DNA of 64,000 nucleotides, from NCBI GenBank assembly GCA_019916065.1, contig CM034244.1:24668471-24732470 (forward strand). The letters are read 5' to 3'. Each line of letters starts with the position of its first letter. Position 1 is the stretch's first letter. Positions 35,518-47,049 of the stretch are shown piece after piece. This DNA comes from Vitellaria paradoxa (lineage: Eukaryota > Streptophyta > Magnoliopsida > Ericales > Sapotaceae). The notes beneath the pieces are model-generated. The model had not been told where the DNA came from and did no database searches. It saw only the letters and a list, made by a program, of their open reading frames with translations. The translations under genes were made by a program, and so were the position numbers.

Positions 35518-35530
35518 TTCTCCCCCCATT
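35518..35530 (-). promoter_or_regulatory. Polypurine tract
   Basis: The minus strand reads aaatggggggagaa immediately before the LTR start TGTAATACCCC. This is the expected plus-strand primer for reverse transcription. Confidence 0.85.
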
Positions 35531-35573
35531 TAAAAAAAAATTTCGTCCTCGAAATTTAGTACACAACATTACC

Positions 35574-36323
35574 TTAAGAAAACAAATGTGGATGGCGTTC
35601 CCGCATCTCGAGCTCACGTTCCCAAGTTGATTCTTCCACTCCATAATGTTTCCATAACACTCGAACCAAAGGAATTGTTTTACCCCGTAGCACTTGGTCT
35701 CGAGCATCGAAGATTTGAACCGGTTGCACTTCATACTTCACATCCGAGTCTATTTCCAATTCAGTCCAATTCAGCACATGAGTAGGGTCTGGAATGTACT
35801 TACGCAACATAGAAACATGAAAAACTTCGTGCACTCCAGACATTTGGGGTGGCAATGCCAACCGGTAAGCAACCTCTCCAACTCGTGCTAGTATTTCAAA
35901 TGGGCCAATGTATCTGGGAGACAACTTCCCTTGCTTGCTAAATCTGTACTGTCCCTTCCGTGGTGACACTTTTATAAATATGTGATCTCCCACTTGAAAC
36001 TCCAAGGGTCTCCTTCTTTGATCTGCATAACTCTTTTGGTGACTACGTGCTGTCTCCAGTCTTTGCCTAATTACCTTGATCTTTTCATTAGTCTCACGAA
36101 CTAATTCTAGCTCGATCATGGCCGCTTCTCCAACTTGTGTCCAACACACTGGTGATCTACACGGTCTTCCATACAATGCCTCAAATGGTGCCATTTCAAC
36201 GCTAGCCTAGTAACTGTTATTATAAGCAAATTTCACCAGTGGCAAATGATCCTCCCAACTACCTTTAAAGTCCAACACACACGCTCGAAGCATATCTTCT
36301 AAAATCTGAATTGTTCGTTCCGA
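35574..36323 (-). pseudogene. pol: Tekay pol C-terminus: end of integrase and chromodomain
   Basis: Same frame as the 914-codon segment upstream. The first codon is a stop (at the residue after TDG), followed by [21 protein letters not shown] second stop follows NNSY, and then 206 residues are open. In that segment, residues 94-102 (RYIGPFEIL) form the GPY/F-type module of the integrase C-terminus. Residues ~116-136 hold QMSGVHEVFHVSMLRKY, typical of Tekay/Del. Residues ~153-205 form a chromodomain (YEVQPVQIFDARD, VLWKHYGVEESTWE). Chromodomains of this clade direct integration to heterochromatin. Both stops sit where the copy at 51.6-51.8 kb has a glutamine codon, so single-base decay explains them. 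Confidence 0.92.
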
Positions 36324-39068
36324 TTATCCATCAGTTTGGGGATGATAAGCCGTACTAAAACACAACTTTGCCCCCATGGCTGCTTGAAAACTCTGCCAGA
36401 AGCGAGAAACGAAACGAGAGTCCCAGTTTGAAACAATAGACACTGGCATTCCATGCAACCTCACAATTTCCCGAATGTATAATCGGGCTAAAGAGTCCAT
36501 TGAATCCGTCATTCGCATTGGCAAGAAATGAGCTGACTTGGTCAACCGATCAACAATCACCCATATGGCATCACAACCTCTTTTTGTCCTTGGCAACCCT
36601 GACACAAAATCCATAGTCACATTTTCCCACTTCCACTTGGATATTGGCAAAGGCTGTAACAATCCAGCCGGTCTTTGATGCTCTGCCTTCACTTGCTGAC
36701 AAGTTAGACACTTACTAATAAACTCCGCCACACCCTTCTTCATTCCTGCCCAATAAAACTGCCTTTTTAAGTCATGATACATTTTTGTACCTCCCGGATG
36801 CACTGTTAACCAGGAATGATGAAATTCCCTCAAGACTTCCTCTCTAACAGAGGAGGGCACAAAGATTCTCCCTTGGTATTTGACCACTCCATCATCACCC
36901 ACTGTCCAGCCTGGAATATCCACTTGATCCTTTATTTTATTACAAACATCATTAGCTTCCTCATCTAACTTTTGTGCCTCAATTACTCTATTAATTAAGA
37001 CTGGCTGGGTGACCACAGTATGCAACATCCCTTGTTCCTTTCCCTCTTTTAGTTCCAATTCAAACTCATTCAATGTCCCTATCAATTCCCATTTTTTAAC
37101 GGCTATACAAGCCATAGTTCTTCTACTCTTCCTGCTTAAGGCATCTGCAACTACGTTAGCTTTGCCTGGATGATAATGCAATTCAAAGTCATGGTCCTCC
37201 ATATATTCCATCCACCGCCGTTGCCTCAAATTCAGGTCTCTCTGAGTAAAAATATATTTCAAATTTTTATGATCCGAGAATACTTCAAATTTCTTACCAT
37301 ACAAGTAATGTCTCCAACTCTTTAGGGCAAAAATGATTGCTGCCAGCTCCAAATCATGTACCGGATAATTCTTTTCATGATTCTTCAACTGTCTTGACCC
37401 ATAGGCCACCACTCGCCCATTCTGCATAAGAACACAACCAAGTCCTTCTCGTGACGCATCACAATATACCAAGTAACCAGCTCCCCTCTCTGGGATAACC
37501 AACACAAGTGCAGTAGTCAATCTTCTTTTTATCTCTTGAAATGATCTTTCACATACATCACTCCATTCAAATTTGATCCCCTTTCGGGTTAATCTAGTTA
37601 GCGGGGCCGCTAATCTAGAAAAATCTGAGACAAACCTTCTGTAGTATCCTGCCAACCCAAGGAAACTACGAATCTCAAATACGGACTTCGGTTGAGACCA
37701 TTCCAAAATAGCTTCAATTTTGGATGGGTCCACTGCTACTCCTTCCTCTGAGACCACATGTCCTAGAAATTTAACCTTTCTAAGCCAGAACTCACATTTG
37801 CTCAGCTTGGCATATAACTGATGATCTTTCAACCTTTGTAGTACAAGCCTCAAATGTTGTTCATGTTCTTCTTCTGACTTAGAATACACCAAGACATCAT
37901 CTATGAATACCACCACAAACTCATCCAAGTAATCTCTAAAGACTCGATTCATTAAGTCCATAAAGACTGCCGGTGCATTTGTTAAACCAAAAGGCATAAC
38001 CAGAAACTCATAATGACCATACCGAGTCCTAAATGCCGTCTTTGGAATGTCTTCTTTCCTTATCCTCACTTGATGGTACCCGGATCGTAGATCAATCTTT
38101 GAAAACACCATTGATCCCTTCAACTGATCAAATAAATCGTCGATTCTTGGCAATGGGTATCTATTCTTAATAGTCACCCTGTTCAATTTCCTGTAATCAA
38201 TACACATTCTCAAAGTCCCATCTTTCTTAATTGCAAATAGTGCCGGCGCACCCCAGGGGGAAGTACTAGGTTGGATGAATCCCTTGGCCAACAATTCCTC
38301 TACCTGTGTCTTCAATTCTGCTAACTCTGCCGGTACCAACCTGTAGGGTGGAATGGAGATGGGTTCGGTGCCTGGAACCAAATCAATACAAAACTCCACT
38401 TCCCTTTCAGGTGGCAACCCAAATATTTCTTCAGGAAACACCTCAGGAAATTCATTCACAACTCTAGGCAATTCAACTCTCTGTTCCCCATCCTTTTCTT
38501 CTATAACCATGCAAGCAAACAGACTACACAATTCATCATTTCTCCGATTTTTCAAAAGTGACACTTCTCTTATTTCGCACCGATCTGTAAAGAAGCGAAT
38601 TTGATCCCCCTCTGGCGTAGTTAAGGTCACCTTACGCTTATTACAATCAATCATAGCTTGGTAGGACATAAGCCAATCCATTCCAAGTATGACATCAAAA
38701 CCCCTCATTTCCAATATAATTAAGTCAAAAGTTGAGACGAACTCTTGCCCATCAAATACATTAGTTACCCTTAGTTCACATCCCTTACACACTTGAGTCA
38801 AAGAAGAAAATCCCGCTATGGGGGTCTCAACACACAAAAATAATTCCAAGGGGCTAACATCCAATCCCAAGGCATACACAAATGACGCGGCGACAAATGA
38901 ATGGGATGCTCCCGTGTCTAACAGTACAATGGCATTTGATGAATAGACACGAAAAATACCTCTTGTCACCAATGGCTCAGCTGGCGCCTCTTGTTGTGCC
39001 ACTGCAAACACTCTACCCTGTGGCTGAATATTCTGTGGCCGACCAAACCTTTGTCCCGGCGGGTTCAC
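36324..39068 (-). pseudogene. pol: Tekay pol: protease, reverse transcriptase, RNase H, integrase
   Basis: A 914-codon open segment. Protease: LLDTGAS with the aspartate at residue 51. Reverse transcriptase about 240-420: [25 protein letters not shown] (Asp 326) and FIDD (Asp 390 and 391). RNase H: YCDAS (537), DLEL (Glu 574), FSDHKNL (599) and ADALSRK (642). Integrase: zinc-binding part with HPGG and CLTC (787-790), then catalytic TMDFVSGLP (Asp 820). The second catalytic Asp is replaced: the family form SDRD reads SNWD (residue 881 is Asn). The frame is shared with gag but separated by two stop codons. The protein would normally copy and insert the element, but the lost integrase residue and the stops make it inactive. 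Confidence 0.95.
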
Positions 39069-39119
39069 CCTTGACTATTGTGATGTTCTAGCTTGTATCG
39101 TCCTTTGTGGGACACTCCT

Positions 39120-39845
39120 CTACTGATACTGCTGCTGTACTGATTGGGAGGCCGATGGGCGAGCTCCCTGTAACCACTGTCTAGGTTGTGTCATCCTTCT
39201 TCTTACACCCTGCTGATTCTGAGGGCAAAACTTCTGAATATGCCCTGTCTTTCCACACCCATAACACACTATCTCATCTCCACCCTGTCCGCTTCTCATC
39301 TGCCTTACGGATTCATTTTGTCCTCTAGCCTTAGGGCATCCAGTGCTCTTATGCCCCGGTTGCTTGCAATTAAAACATATAATCAACCTTTGAGAAGTGC
39401 TTTCAAATTTCCTTGATGGTCTAGGTGTTGTACTCTCCTGGTAGGATAATTGCATCTGTGAAGTGGATGAGTTACCCTTGGCTCTTTTTCTGCTAACTCC
39501 TTCTTGTTAAGTCCCCATAGTCTTGCCTCGTCGACTTTCATAGATAACTTTGGTCTCATTCAAGTCCCTTTTCACTGTCATGGCCTGATTTACCAAAGTC
39601 TCATAATCCTCTAGCCCCAACATTACCATTTTGTTCCTCAGAGTTGGTCTCAATCCCCTCTCAAACCTCCTGCATTTCAAATGAGTAGTGGAGACCAACT
39701 CAGGTGCATACTTTGATAGGTCTGAGAATTTCCTCTCGTACTCCAACACTGACATTGTCCCTTGTATCAACCCAGCAAATTCCTCCCTCTTAGCATCCCT
39801 TAAAGATTGAGGGAAGAAGTGATCCCTGAACTTCTCCTTGAACCT
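39120..39845 (-). pseudogene. gag: Truncated Tekay gag with two zinc knuckles
   Basis: In the same frame as pol. Starts abruptly at WERFKEKFRDHFFPQSLRDA, the middle of the capsid-like gag domain, and continues EFAGLIQGTMSVLEYERKF and DLSKYAPELV, all typical of Tekay gag. A stop falls at 39507-39509. Next come two CCHC knuckles, CFNCKQPGHKSTGC and CYGCGKTGHIQKFC. Comparison with the copy at 54.8-55.2 kb shows that one A is missing from a short A run near 39490, and that the frame before it also differs. The N-terminal third is deleted: codons before about 39850 are LTR sequence. Confidence 0.88.
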
Positions 39846-40220
39846 TTCCCAATATACACAAGTATATACATATTTTAAGCAATAGTTTATTCCCCAACAG
39901 TGGATTTCAGACCCCCACACCTCCTCTAGCTAAATATAGGTTCATAGGGGAGAGGGGTCAGCTGCAAAATGCAGAGCAACCCATGCTTGTCAAATTTGCT
40001 GTACCTTGGGCGCCCAAGCCCTTCTCAGGTCTGCGCCCAAGGTACCCTCCTCCTACACTCTAACTATAATTCCATCTTTTGGTGGTTTAGCTCCATCACT
40101 TTCAAAGTTTTCAACTCTAAAGTGCCATTAATAATGAATACCACTTAATCAATATACTTTTACCTCAAAATGTTCGAATAACCATCTATTTACATTAACA
40201 CAAAAGTTTGGGGTATTACA
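39846..40220 (-). repeat. Tekay LTR fragment (subfamily 2)
   Basis: Collinear with 50540-50939 (ccaacagtg, ataggttcatagggg, tgtaccttgggcgcccaag, then an end in ggggtattaca). It is the promoter-side end of an LTR fused directly to the gag of the element on its left. The gggcgccc word occurs near 40008. Confidence 0.85.
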
Positions 40221-40400
40221 TTTGTAGCAAACTATTAGCGGCCACTAAATCGGTCGAAAATAGGTCTTCAACCACTGCCAAAGCGGTTGCTTGAATATTT
40301 TCATCGCCGGCTTACACATTGCTATTAGAGCAGTCACTAAAGTACTATTTAGGCGGTCGCCCAAATTTTTTTAATGCTAACACATAATCTTCTAGTAGTG
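40221..40400 (-). mobile_element. CACTA-type DNA transposon end
   Basis: On the minus strand the sequence starts CACTACTAGAAGATTATG and continues with repeated short words such as gggcgaccgcc, agcaaccgctttgg and agtggccgcta, which resemble CACTA subterminal repeats. Only this one end is seen; the other side is cut by the Tekay LTR fragment. No transposase is visible. Confidence 0.55.
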
Positions 40401-40539
40401 TCACGATGCATAACACTAACACGTATAATATATAATAAAGCTGAACAAGTATATCATCTTATTTAATTGGGTCGGATAGTCATGTGCCAATAAATAACCA
40501 AATTAATATGTCACAAAAATATCAATACTCAAATCATCA

Positions 40540-40870
40540 TATCAACCATAAACAAATTACTAATCTCTTCTATGTTCCTTTGCTATTTTCCAATCATCAC
40601 ATCCCATCATGGGATGGATACTAACAATGCTGTATTTGTGATTTTCTACCACGAGCTAGGATAGGCCAAACTTATAATCGTCATGTTGTAAGCTACTAAC
40701 CTACTGGCATGAATGCCAACATCTAACTCAAAGTTAGTCTTTGGAGCCTCTTTTCCTAGTATCTGCCATCCTCATAATCACAACATCCACCATTTTTTTT
40801 TTGTCATTTATTTCTATTATTCTCATCTCAATGCAAGCATTCTAAATCACATATTTTTCACATATTCAAT
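40540..40870 (-). repeat. Old, diverged Tekay LTR fragment
   Basis: The stretch tgttgtaagctactaaccta and ctggcatgaatgccaacatc corresponds to tgttgtgggctactaaccca and ctggcattgacaccaaaccc in the younger Tekay LTRs. Flanks fade into AT-rich sequence. It is much older than its neighbours. Confidence 0.55.
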
Positions 40871-41029
40871 AAAATGACGTGTTATATTATGAGGTATTAC
40901 TTAACGTAAAAAAGAAGTATTAGCGTTGCAGTATGAAAATACAAGTCGAAGAAGAAATATAGAAACAATAGCTAGCTAAGATTAAAATGTTCTTAATAAA
41001 TAAGCTTTAATTTGCTACATCCCTAGGAG

Positions 41030-41170
41030 TAAAATTGCAGTTTCACAAGCTTTTTGGGTCATTTTGCAGTTATCCAAAATTTTTGGGGTCACCTTGCAAT
41101 TATATAAAACTTTTGGGGGCCAAACTAAAATTTTTGGGGCAAAATAGTAGTTTTGAAAACTTTTCCTCCA
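41030..41170. repeat. Degenerate ~33-bp repeat (ttttgcagttatccaaaatt)
   Basis: Four units of the type ttttgggggtcatnttgcanttatncaaaact. This is the reverse complement of the pattern in the chromovirus LTRs at 23490 and 26825, so it is probably a relic of a related LTR in the minus orientation. The open frames over it are not convincing genes. Confidence 0.6.
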
Positions 41171-44146
41171 CGTTTTCCTTTGTAGCAAAGTTCTTTTTCT
41201 TTCTTTTTTTTTTTTAAAAAAAAAAGAACAACATATATATAACATACATAAATACATACTTTGTAGCAAAATTTTCTTCTCTCTTTTTTTTTTCTTAGAA
41301 ACATATATAACACATGTATATATACATATATATGCATGTACAACCATATGGTGTGAAGCACCATTTATTTATTCATTTAGTTATTTATTTTAAATGGTAT
41401 AACAAATCCACTCGGTTCAAAATAGACAAAGTGTTCTAATTCGGACAAAATTTATGCATTGTACCTTATATTTAGCCATACTTCATGCAAAATAAACACA
41501 TAAAAATGATCATAATATTTTTACATATCATATTTGTAAATAAAAAATATTAAATTCCTACCTCAAATATCTAATACAATACAAAAACCACCTGTAGATG
41601 GCCAATAATGTCTCGTATTCTCAAATTATTGATCCTAATCACCAAAGTAATTATACTAATATTTTTAATATACATTTAATTGTAAAACCATGGAATTAAT
41701 TTAAATATGGCAGAGATTTAATACGCTCACCCACTACTAAGTTGCTTCTTCTTACACAGTCCTCGGCTGAATAGTCTTTCCATTTTTTTTCTTTTTCTCT
41801 CTCTCTCTCTCTCTCTATCTCGGCTGCGTGGAACTTAAAAAAAATAAATCCTATTTTAATATATATATATATTAAAAATTTTTAAATTAGAAATTAAAAT
41901 TAGGGTTATTAAAGTAATATAGAAATTGGGGGTTATTTTCTAGTAACCCTGAAAATTGGTTGAATAATGTTATGATCATGGGTCCTTGATTGGTGAATCT
42001 AGAATTCAATGTCTTTCAATTTAATGAGTTCTTCCTATAATTATTTCAAAATTAAATCCTACGATGTTATGATTTTGGGTCACTAATTGGACTTGTGATT
42101 CAATATATGGCACAACCATAAATAATTTTTCTTAATTCTCACTAATCCCCATTTTTGTGGTTGTTACCCTAGTGTTTTTTTAACTCAATTGAGCAATGCG
42201 ATGGTTGAACGTTTATGGGCAGTTTGTTGATCGATGTCTCACTATTTAGAACTTAAAATCTCTATTTTTAGAAATCAATTCGGTGATGTTATGATCATGG
42301 GTGCCTAACAAGTAGACAACTTGATGTCTTACCTGATTATAATTAAATTGTTTTCTTAAATGTACAAACACTATCCATTTTCAAAACCTTATTTGAATTC
42401 ATACTTACTTGAATACTTGCCCCCTTATGTGATTTGGGTAGAACAGAACATAAGAGTACATAACTCATACTTGGATGTGGTTACTATTACTCAGCCTATC
42501 TATACTCTGATTCAACTTTGATTGATGACTTGCTCAGGGTTCCCGAAGACTAATGCTAATCTTCATCGAGTTCAAAAGTAGCGCTTATCGCATTCCATTT
42601 TGGGTTAATTTTGTTGACCCTTTGTTTTGATGATGGAATTTGCCCCATACTATCTTATGTAGTAGGAGGTTAATTGGTTGTTGCTTGCAGTTATTGTTTC
42701 TCTTGATATGTATCTCTTAATTTAGTGAGGTAGAGATTTTGATTTGTAAGTTGGCCAAATGTATGCTTCCGTGTATTTGTACATTGACATTTATCCTTTA
42801 ATTTAATTTATTTCACCTTTCAAAACAGTCTAGGAACCACCTACAAGGATTAGAGAGTGAGTTGAGCATAAGCCAAGATGTTCCTTATGGAAGAATGACT
42901 AGTACAAGACCGTAATATAATTTTAAATGGTACAATTGACAACCTTTCACTTGAGGACGTCAAGCAATCGATAACCAATAAAGCAAAACTCACTAAATTT
43001 ACTAATCCTTAAGTAAGAAGAAAAAACTTAATCTATTAAATTTTAATAAGGAAACCGAGATCAAACATCAATTGAAATAGAACAAGCTAAGTTTGTTACT
43101 ATTCTCGATACATCTACTAGATGAGTGATCTGTAATTTGCAAATAAGAAAAATAGTAACCAATTTACATCAAAAACTATTCTCACAAAGAAGAGAAAAAT
43201 ACCCAAGTGTTTAAGTATTCTATTAGTTGTACTTAACCCTTTGATCGAGCCCCTTTATATAGGTAAACTGAGCACTTACTTCAGTTTCACTCTCTCCTGA
43301 AACTTCACCGTGGACTAGTGGTAATTACTTCATATATTTATCTCATCAATTTAATTTGAAGTTCTCCACTAATTCAAGTATATAATTTCTATAATAAGCC
43401 TAATTTGTTTATTATTATTTTATTCACTTTATATCCAAATTTTCTTATTAATTTGATGTTTGTGATTGACTGAAGCATGAGTTGACTTTAGTTGTATAAT
43501 GTCCAGTCTAGGGTTGGTCATGTTGGGATTAGAAGGTTAGTTTTTGGTCTTTTTGTGGGTCATGCACATCATTATTAGTATCTCTTGCACACAACATTGG
43601 CTTACGTATGACAATTCCACTTCTTACACATAAAGTTGTCCTATAGAGTGCGCATGGCATCTTCTATTTTGTGCTTACAAACCTGTCGAGATTTGACAGT
43701 TTTGCAACCTACTTTCTTTTTTTTTAGTTTTTTAACTTGGTGTCAGTTTTCTTCTTTTTGACACCTAACCTAGAGTATCCTACCCTCTCCCCTACTATTA
43801 ATATCTTTTCTTTCCTTTTCCTTAGCCTTAAAGCTTGGCGTGTCTATATATGCATGTGTATATAGATATATGTATAGGTGGTATCACGTGTGGGTCATTT
43901 TATCTGATAGACCAAATTGTGTGAATGAGAGTGGGAGAGTTCTTGGAGGATGGATTTATCATTCATGCAAAGTGTGTGAACTTAGGAAGGCATGGATTTA
44001 GTTGATTAAAGAGTTGAGCTTGGTCTTCATGGTGGTAGAGCTTGTCCAGGTCATAATCAATTTCGATTCATCGTCATTCTTCCATTTTTCTTTTTCGCCT
44101 AAACAACTCAAGGTAAGGAAATTACAATTTTCTTGTTAATGAGTAT
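41171..44146. other. Gene-free sequence with small repeats
   Basis: Contents: a poly-T/poly-A junction near 41205-41225, a TC microsatellite at 41792-41818, and the word gttatgatcatgggt or a close variant at about 41970, 42067 and 42288, which suggests a degenerate repeat. A minus-strand TATA-like CCTATATAAAGGGGC lies at about 43250-43264 and may belong to an unrecognised LTR. No coding region resembles a known protein. Confidence 0.45.
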
Positions 44147-44649
44147 TGTTAAGGCCAAAATTGTAAATTGGCAAATCTATGATCAAAGATAGTGTTTTGT
44201 AATGTCTAGACTTAGTGTAGGCTAAGACACTACAGTCTTGAGTCAAGTAGAAGTGTAAAAGACTCAGGTAAGACTGTTTGCATGATGCTGGAAGTCTTAA
44301 AGAATCCAAACAAGGTTTAGAATTAATTTACACAGGAAGACTGTAGGAAGGCCGCAGTTTGGAGTTGGAAAATCCCTAGAGTTGAATTCAGAATTTTGGG
44401 CGTGTGAGAAGACCACACTGATTCACGAGAAAGCCATAAGAAGGCCACATGAAGGCCATGGGAACAAGAGTATAGAATCGCGGAGTCGATCTATTGAGTG
44501 GTTGAGTTTGTAACCAACATTTGATTTTGGTGAAAGTTTTGTTTGATGTTTCCCTGTATGGGTTTCCCCGTTCCTTCTATCCTGCCTTCTTCATTCTTAC
44601 GTGTATGATTGTTTGATTGGGATCTCTATCAGCAAACTACGAAATTTCA
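44147..44649 (+). repeat. Ty1/copia 5' LTR
   Basis: Starts tgttaaggccaaaattgtaa and ends ctacgaaatttca, two bases before the primer site. The length of 503 bases is usual for copia. The left edge is inferred from the TGTTAAGG start. Confidence 0.7.
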
Positions 44650-44651
44650 AT

Positions 44652-44663
44652 TGGTATTAGAGC
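44652..44663 (+). promoter_or_regulatory. tRNA-Met primer binding site (copia)
   Basis: tggtattagagc differs from the standard tggtatcagagc at one position (C to T) and sits directly after the LTR. Confidence 0.8.
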
Positions 44664-44705
44664 AAGTACATTTTTTGGAACAAAACGTGATCTTGTTATT
44701 TGCTG

Positions 44706-44943
44706 ATGGATCCTTCTAGAGAAGGCGGTTCGAGCACGAGACCCCCGTGGTTCAATGGCACCAACTACGAATATTGGAAAGTTCGAATGAGAGCCCATCT
44801 AATCTCATTGAACGTCAATGTTTGGCTGACCATTGAAAAATATTAGGTAAAACGAACTCATTCTGCCGACAATGTAATAGTCGAGAAGCCAATGGATTTG
44901 TGGACCAGGGCTGAGCAAGAAAAGGTAGAATGGAATTAGAAAG
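44706..44943 (+). pseudogene. gag: Ty1/copia gag N-terminus, truncated
   Basis: Starts MDPSREGGSSTRPPWFNGTN and continues YEYWKVRMRAHLISL and NVWLTIEKY before an in-frame stop. Beyond it come PMDLWTRAEQEKVEWN and another stop. The words FNGTNYxYWKxRMRxxL and EQEKVEW identify copia gag, the particle-forming protein. The Athila/Tat-type LTR joins right after the second stop, so the rest is lost. Confidence 0.88.
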
Positions 44944-45521
44944 TGCTTGTCGTTCCATAATGTGAATTTACACCCCAAGTGCAAGATGGTTCGATGTAGC
45001 AATTTAAATTTGTAACGGTGAAGTACCGATCGTACCCACAGGGAGAGGCGTTGTTACTTACAATTCTTCTTCTCTTATTTAGTGTCACACAATAAAAATT
45101 AAGGAAAATTGATTTGAATTTTGAGAATGAGCCCTACCTAGGCATTTTGTCAAACACCTAGGAGGCTAAAATAAAATTCAATGATGATGAATAAAAATTA
45201 TATTAAAATCAATCCTAATAAAAATGAATTAAAAATATATGAAATTAAAGAGGCCAGGAACCAAGGCTAAACCATCCAATCATCATGCAATTGAATCAAT
45301 TTGGAGGGCGAACATGTCTACTTATATGCATCTAGGTAAACCATCACAAGGTGGGTTGATTTAGAGAAATGATGTCCAATTGTTAGATCACTTAGGAAAA
45401 CATAGCATCAAATATACATTGCATGCATAATTGATCTAAGAATATAAGTATTCTCACAAGGGCCTAACATGTAATCACACTCAACACAAGCACTATGTAT
45501 ACAAACACTTGGCATGCAGAC
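44944..45521 (-). repeat. Athila/Tat-type LTR fragment
   Basis: Begins tgcttgtcgttccataatgt and is collinear with 6667-7240 and 16361-16938. It is interrupted at 45522 by the Tekay element. No primer site precedes it on the left, so it is a 3' or solo LTR in the minus orientation. The flank gaaag (44939-44943) is the expected target duplication, but the partner lies outside the window. Confidence 0.8.
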
Positions 45522-47049
45522 TATCACACCCTGAATCTCACGACCCGAGGAGTGAGTGATAAACACACATAACATACACTAACATAAGCAACCCATGATC
45601 AGAGCAACACAATGTAAACTAGTGAGCTCGAGACATAAAGTAGGATAACATAAGCTTAACATTGACTATTACTTGGCCATATACTCTATATACCATTTCC
45701 ATTAATACATAAGTTAGGCCTTAAGGCCTTTACAACCAAATCTAGTAAGTCTAGCAATGTACAACATTACAATTTCTAAATGAAAATTCATACTAAATGA
45801 CCAAAAGTTTGCTAAGCTTAGTAGGGCTCATGGACACCCTTCCAGTCCAATCCCATTAGCCCACCTGATTGTTATGGCCTGTTCCTGCATCAAAATCTAT
45901 AGGGACGTGAGCACGGATCCACTTGTGCCCACGATGTCTCAAATAAACATATATGACATGCAAATATGGTCATGCAATACTATTCAGGTAAGATTTGTCA
46001 CTACAACAATTTCTAAAGTCATAATAGTTCATTTACAAAACGAGTAGTCAAAAGAAGTGAAAATATATATTCATTCATCAATGTTATACATTAAGATTCA
46101 ATTTCGGTTAATGTTTATATCTTGCAATTAAATCCTTAATTCAAATCACATTACATCATCACTTTATCATCTAACCATCATTCAAACAAATAACCATATT
46201 CACATTATCATCTATTTATCATCACATTGCATAACCATAACCACACAAGTCATCGGGGGATAGGTGCATACACGTTATCGTCTTTTATGGGCCAATACCC
46301 AACAGAAATGATAAATCGACATCGTTGTTTAGGATCACCATGCAGGGCCACGATAAGCCAAAACACACACAATGTTGTGGGCTACTAACCCACTGGCATT
46401 GACACTAAACCCTGCGCAGGTTCTGGGTCTCTCAACCCAAGGGTACTCTCTTAACCCTTCCTATTTCCGCACAGCATCACGGCCCCCGGCACACAAATAA
46501 TCATTCATCATATACCATCTCATCTTTCATAGGTTCATATTCATCATTAAATACTATCCAACAACACATGTCAACATTTTGATTCATCCCAAGGCTCGTC
46601 ACAAATCAACATTTATCAAACCTTATTAAACATTCAACATTTAACAACATTATGAACATGAGTTCCTTAACCAAGTCACTTTTTACTTAATCAATCACAA
46701 ATTCATATACCTCAACATTTAGTTTATATCAAGATATATTCACAATTTTATTCAATTAAGACTCTTATCTCAAAGTAGTCTTCCAATTCATTTTATTCAA
46801 GGTAACATTCATTCACCCTTACGAGTTAAATCCCATTAGCTTAAGATAATCAACCCTTAATCACTTTTTAGAGCACATTTCCCTTTCTAAATCCAAGCAA
46901 TTAATCAAGTAAAAGTTTCATGTAAAAACATGTTACTAACTCTTTCATAAGACCAAGGTAGGAGGCCAAACTAAGCAAACTCAAGAAAAGGACCTAGACT
47001 TGATGGGCGCCCAAGTTGACACTTAACCGTGTGCCCAAGGGGCTTGGGC
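45522..47049 (-). repeat. Tekay 3' LTR (subfamily 2), left part
   Basis: Opens tatcacaccctgaatctcac and runs to the insertion site of the inverted solo LTR. The last five bases (tgggc, 47045-47049) are one arm of that insertion's target duplication. A gggcgccc cluster starts at 47003. Confidence 0.85.

Larger units (their letters stand above)
32726..40220 (-). mobile_element. Tekay/Del chromovirus with a replaced 5' end
   Basis: On the minus strand: an LTR remnant (39846-40220), truncated gag (39120-39845), pol (35574-39068), polypurine tract (35518-35530) and a complete 3' LTR (32726-35517). The gag N-terminus, primer site and most of the 5' LTR are absent. The flanks do not match (gtgta on the left, tttgt on the right). 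The right LTR piece resembles subfamily 2 while the left LTR is subfamily 1. The element is therefore a product of recombination between two Tekay copies. Confidence 0.85.
44147..44943 (+). mobile_element. Ty1/copia element, 5' end only
   Basis: Plus-strand LTR (44147-44649), primer site (44652-44663) and the start of gag (44706-44943). It is cut by the insertion of an Athila/Tat-type LTR at 44944, and the remainder is not in the window. This is the oldest layer of the nest on the right. Confidence 0.8.

Noticed and set aside
41015..41364. Overlapping minus-strand frames of about 80-110 codons
   Set aside because: They span a degenerate repeat and a poly-A/poly-T junction; the translations are Lys/Phe-rich with no domain.
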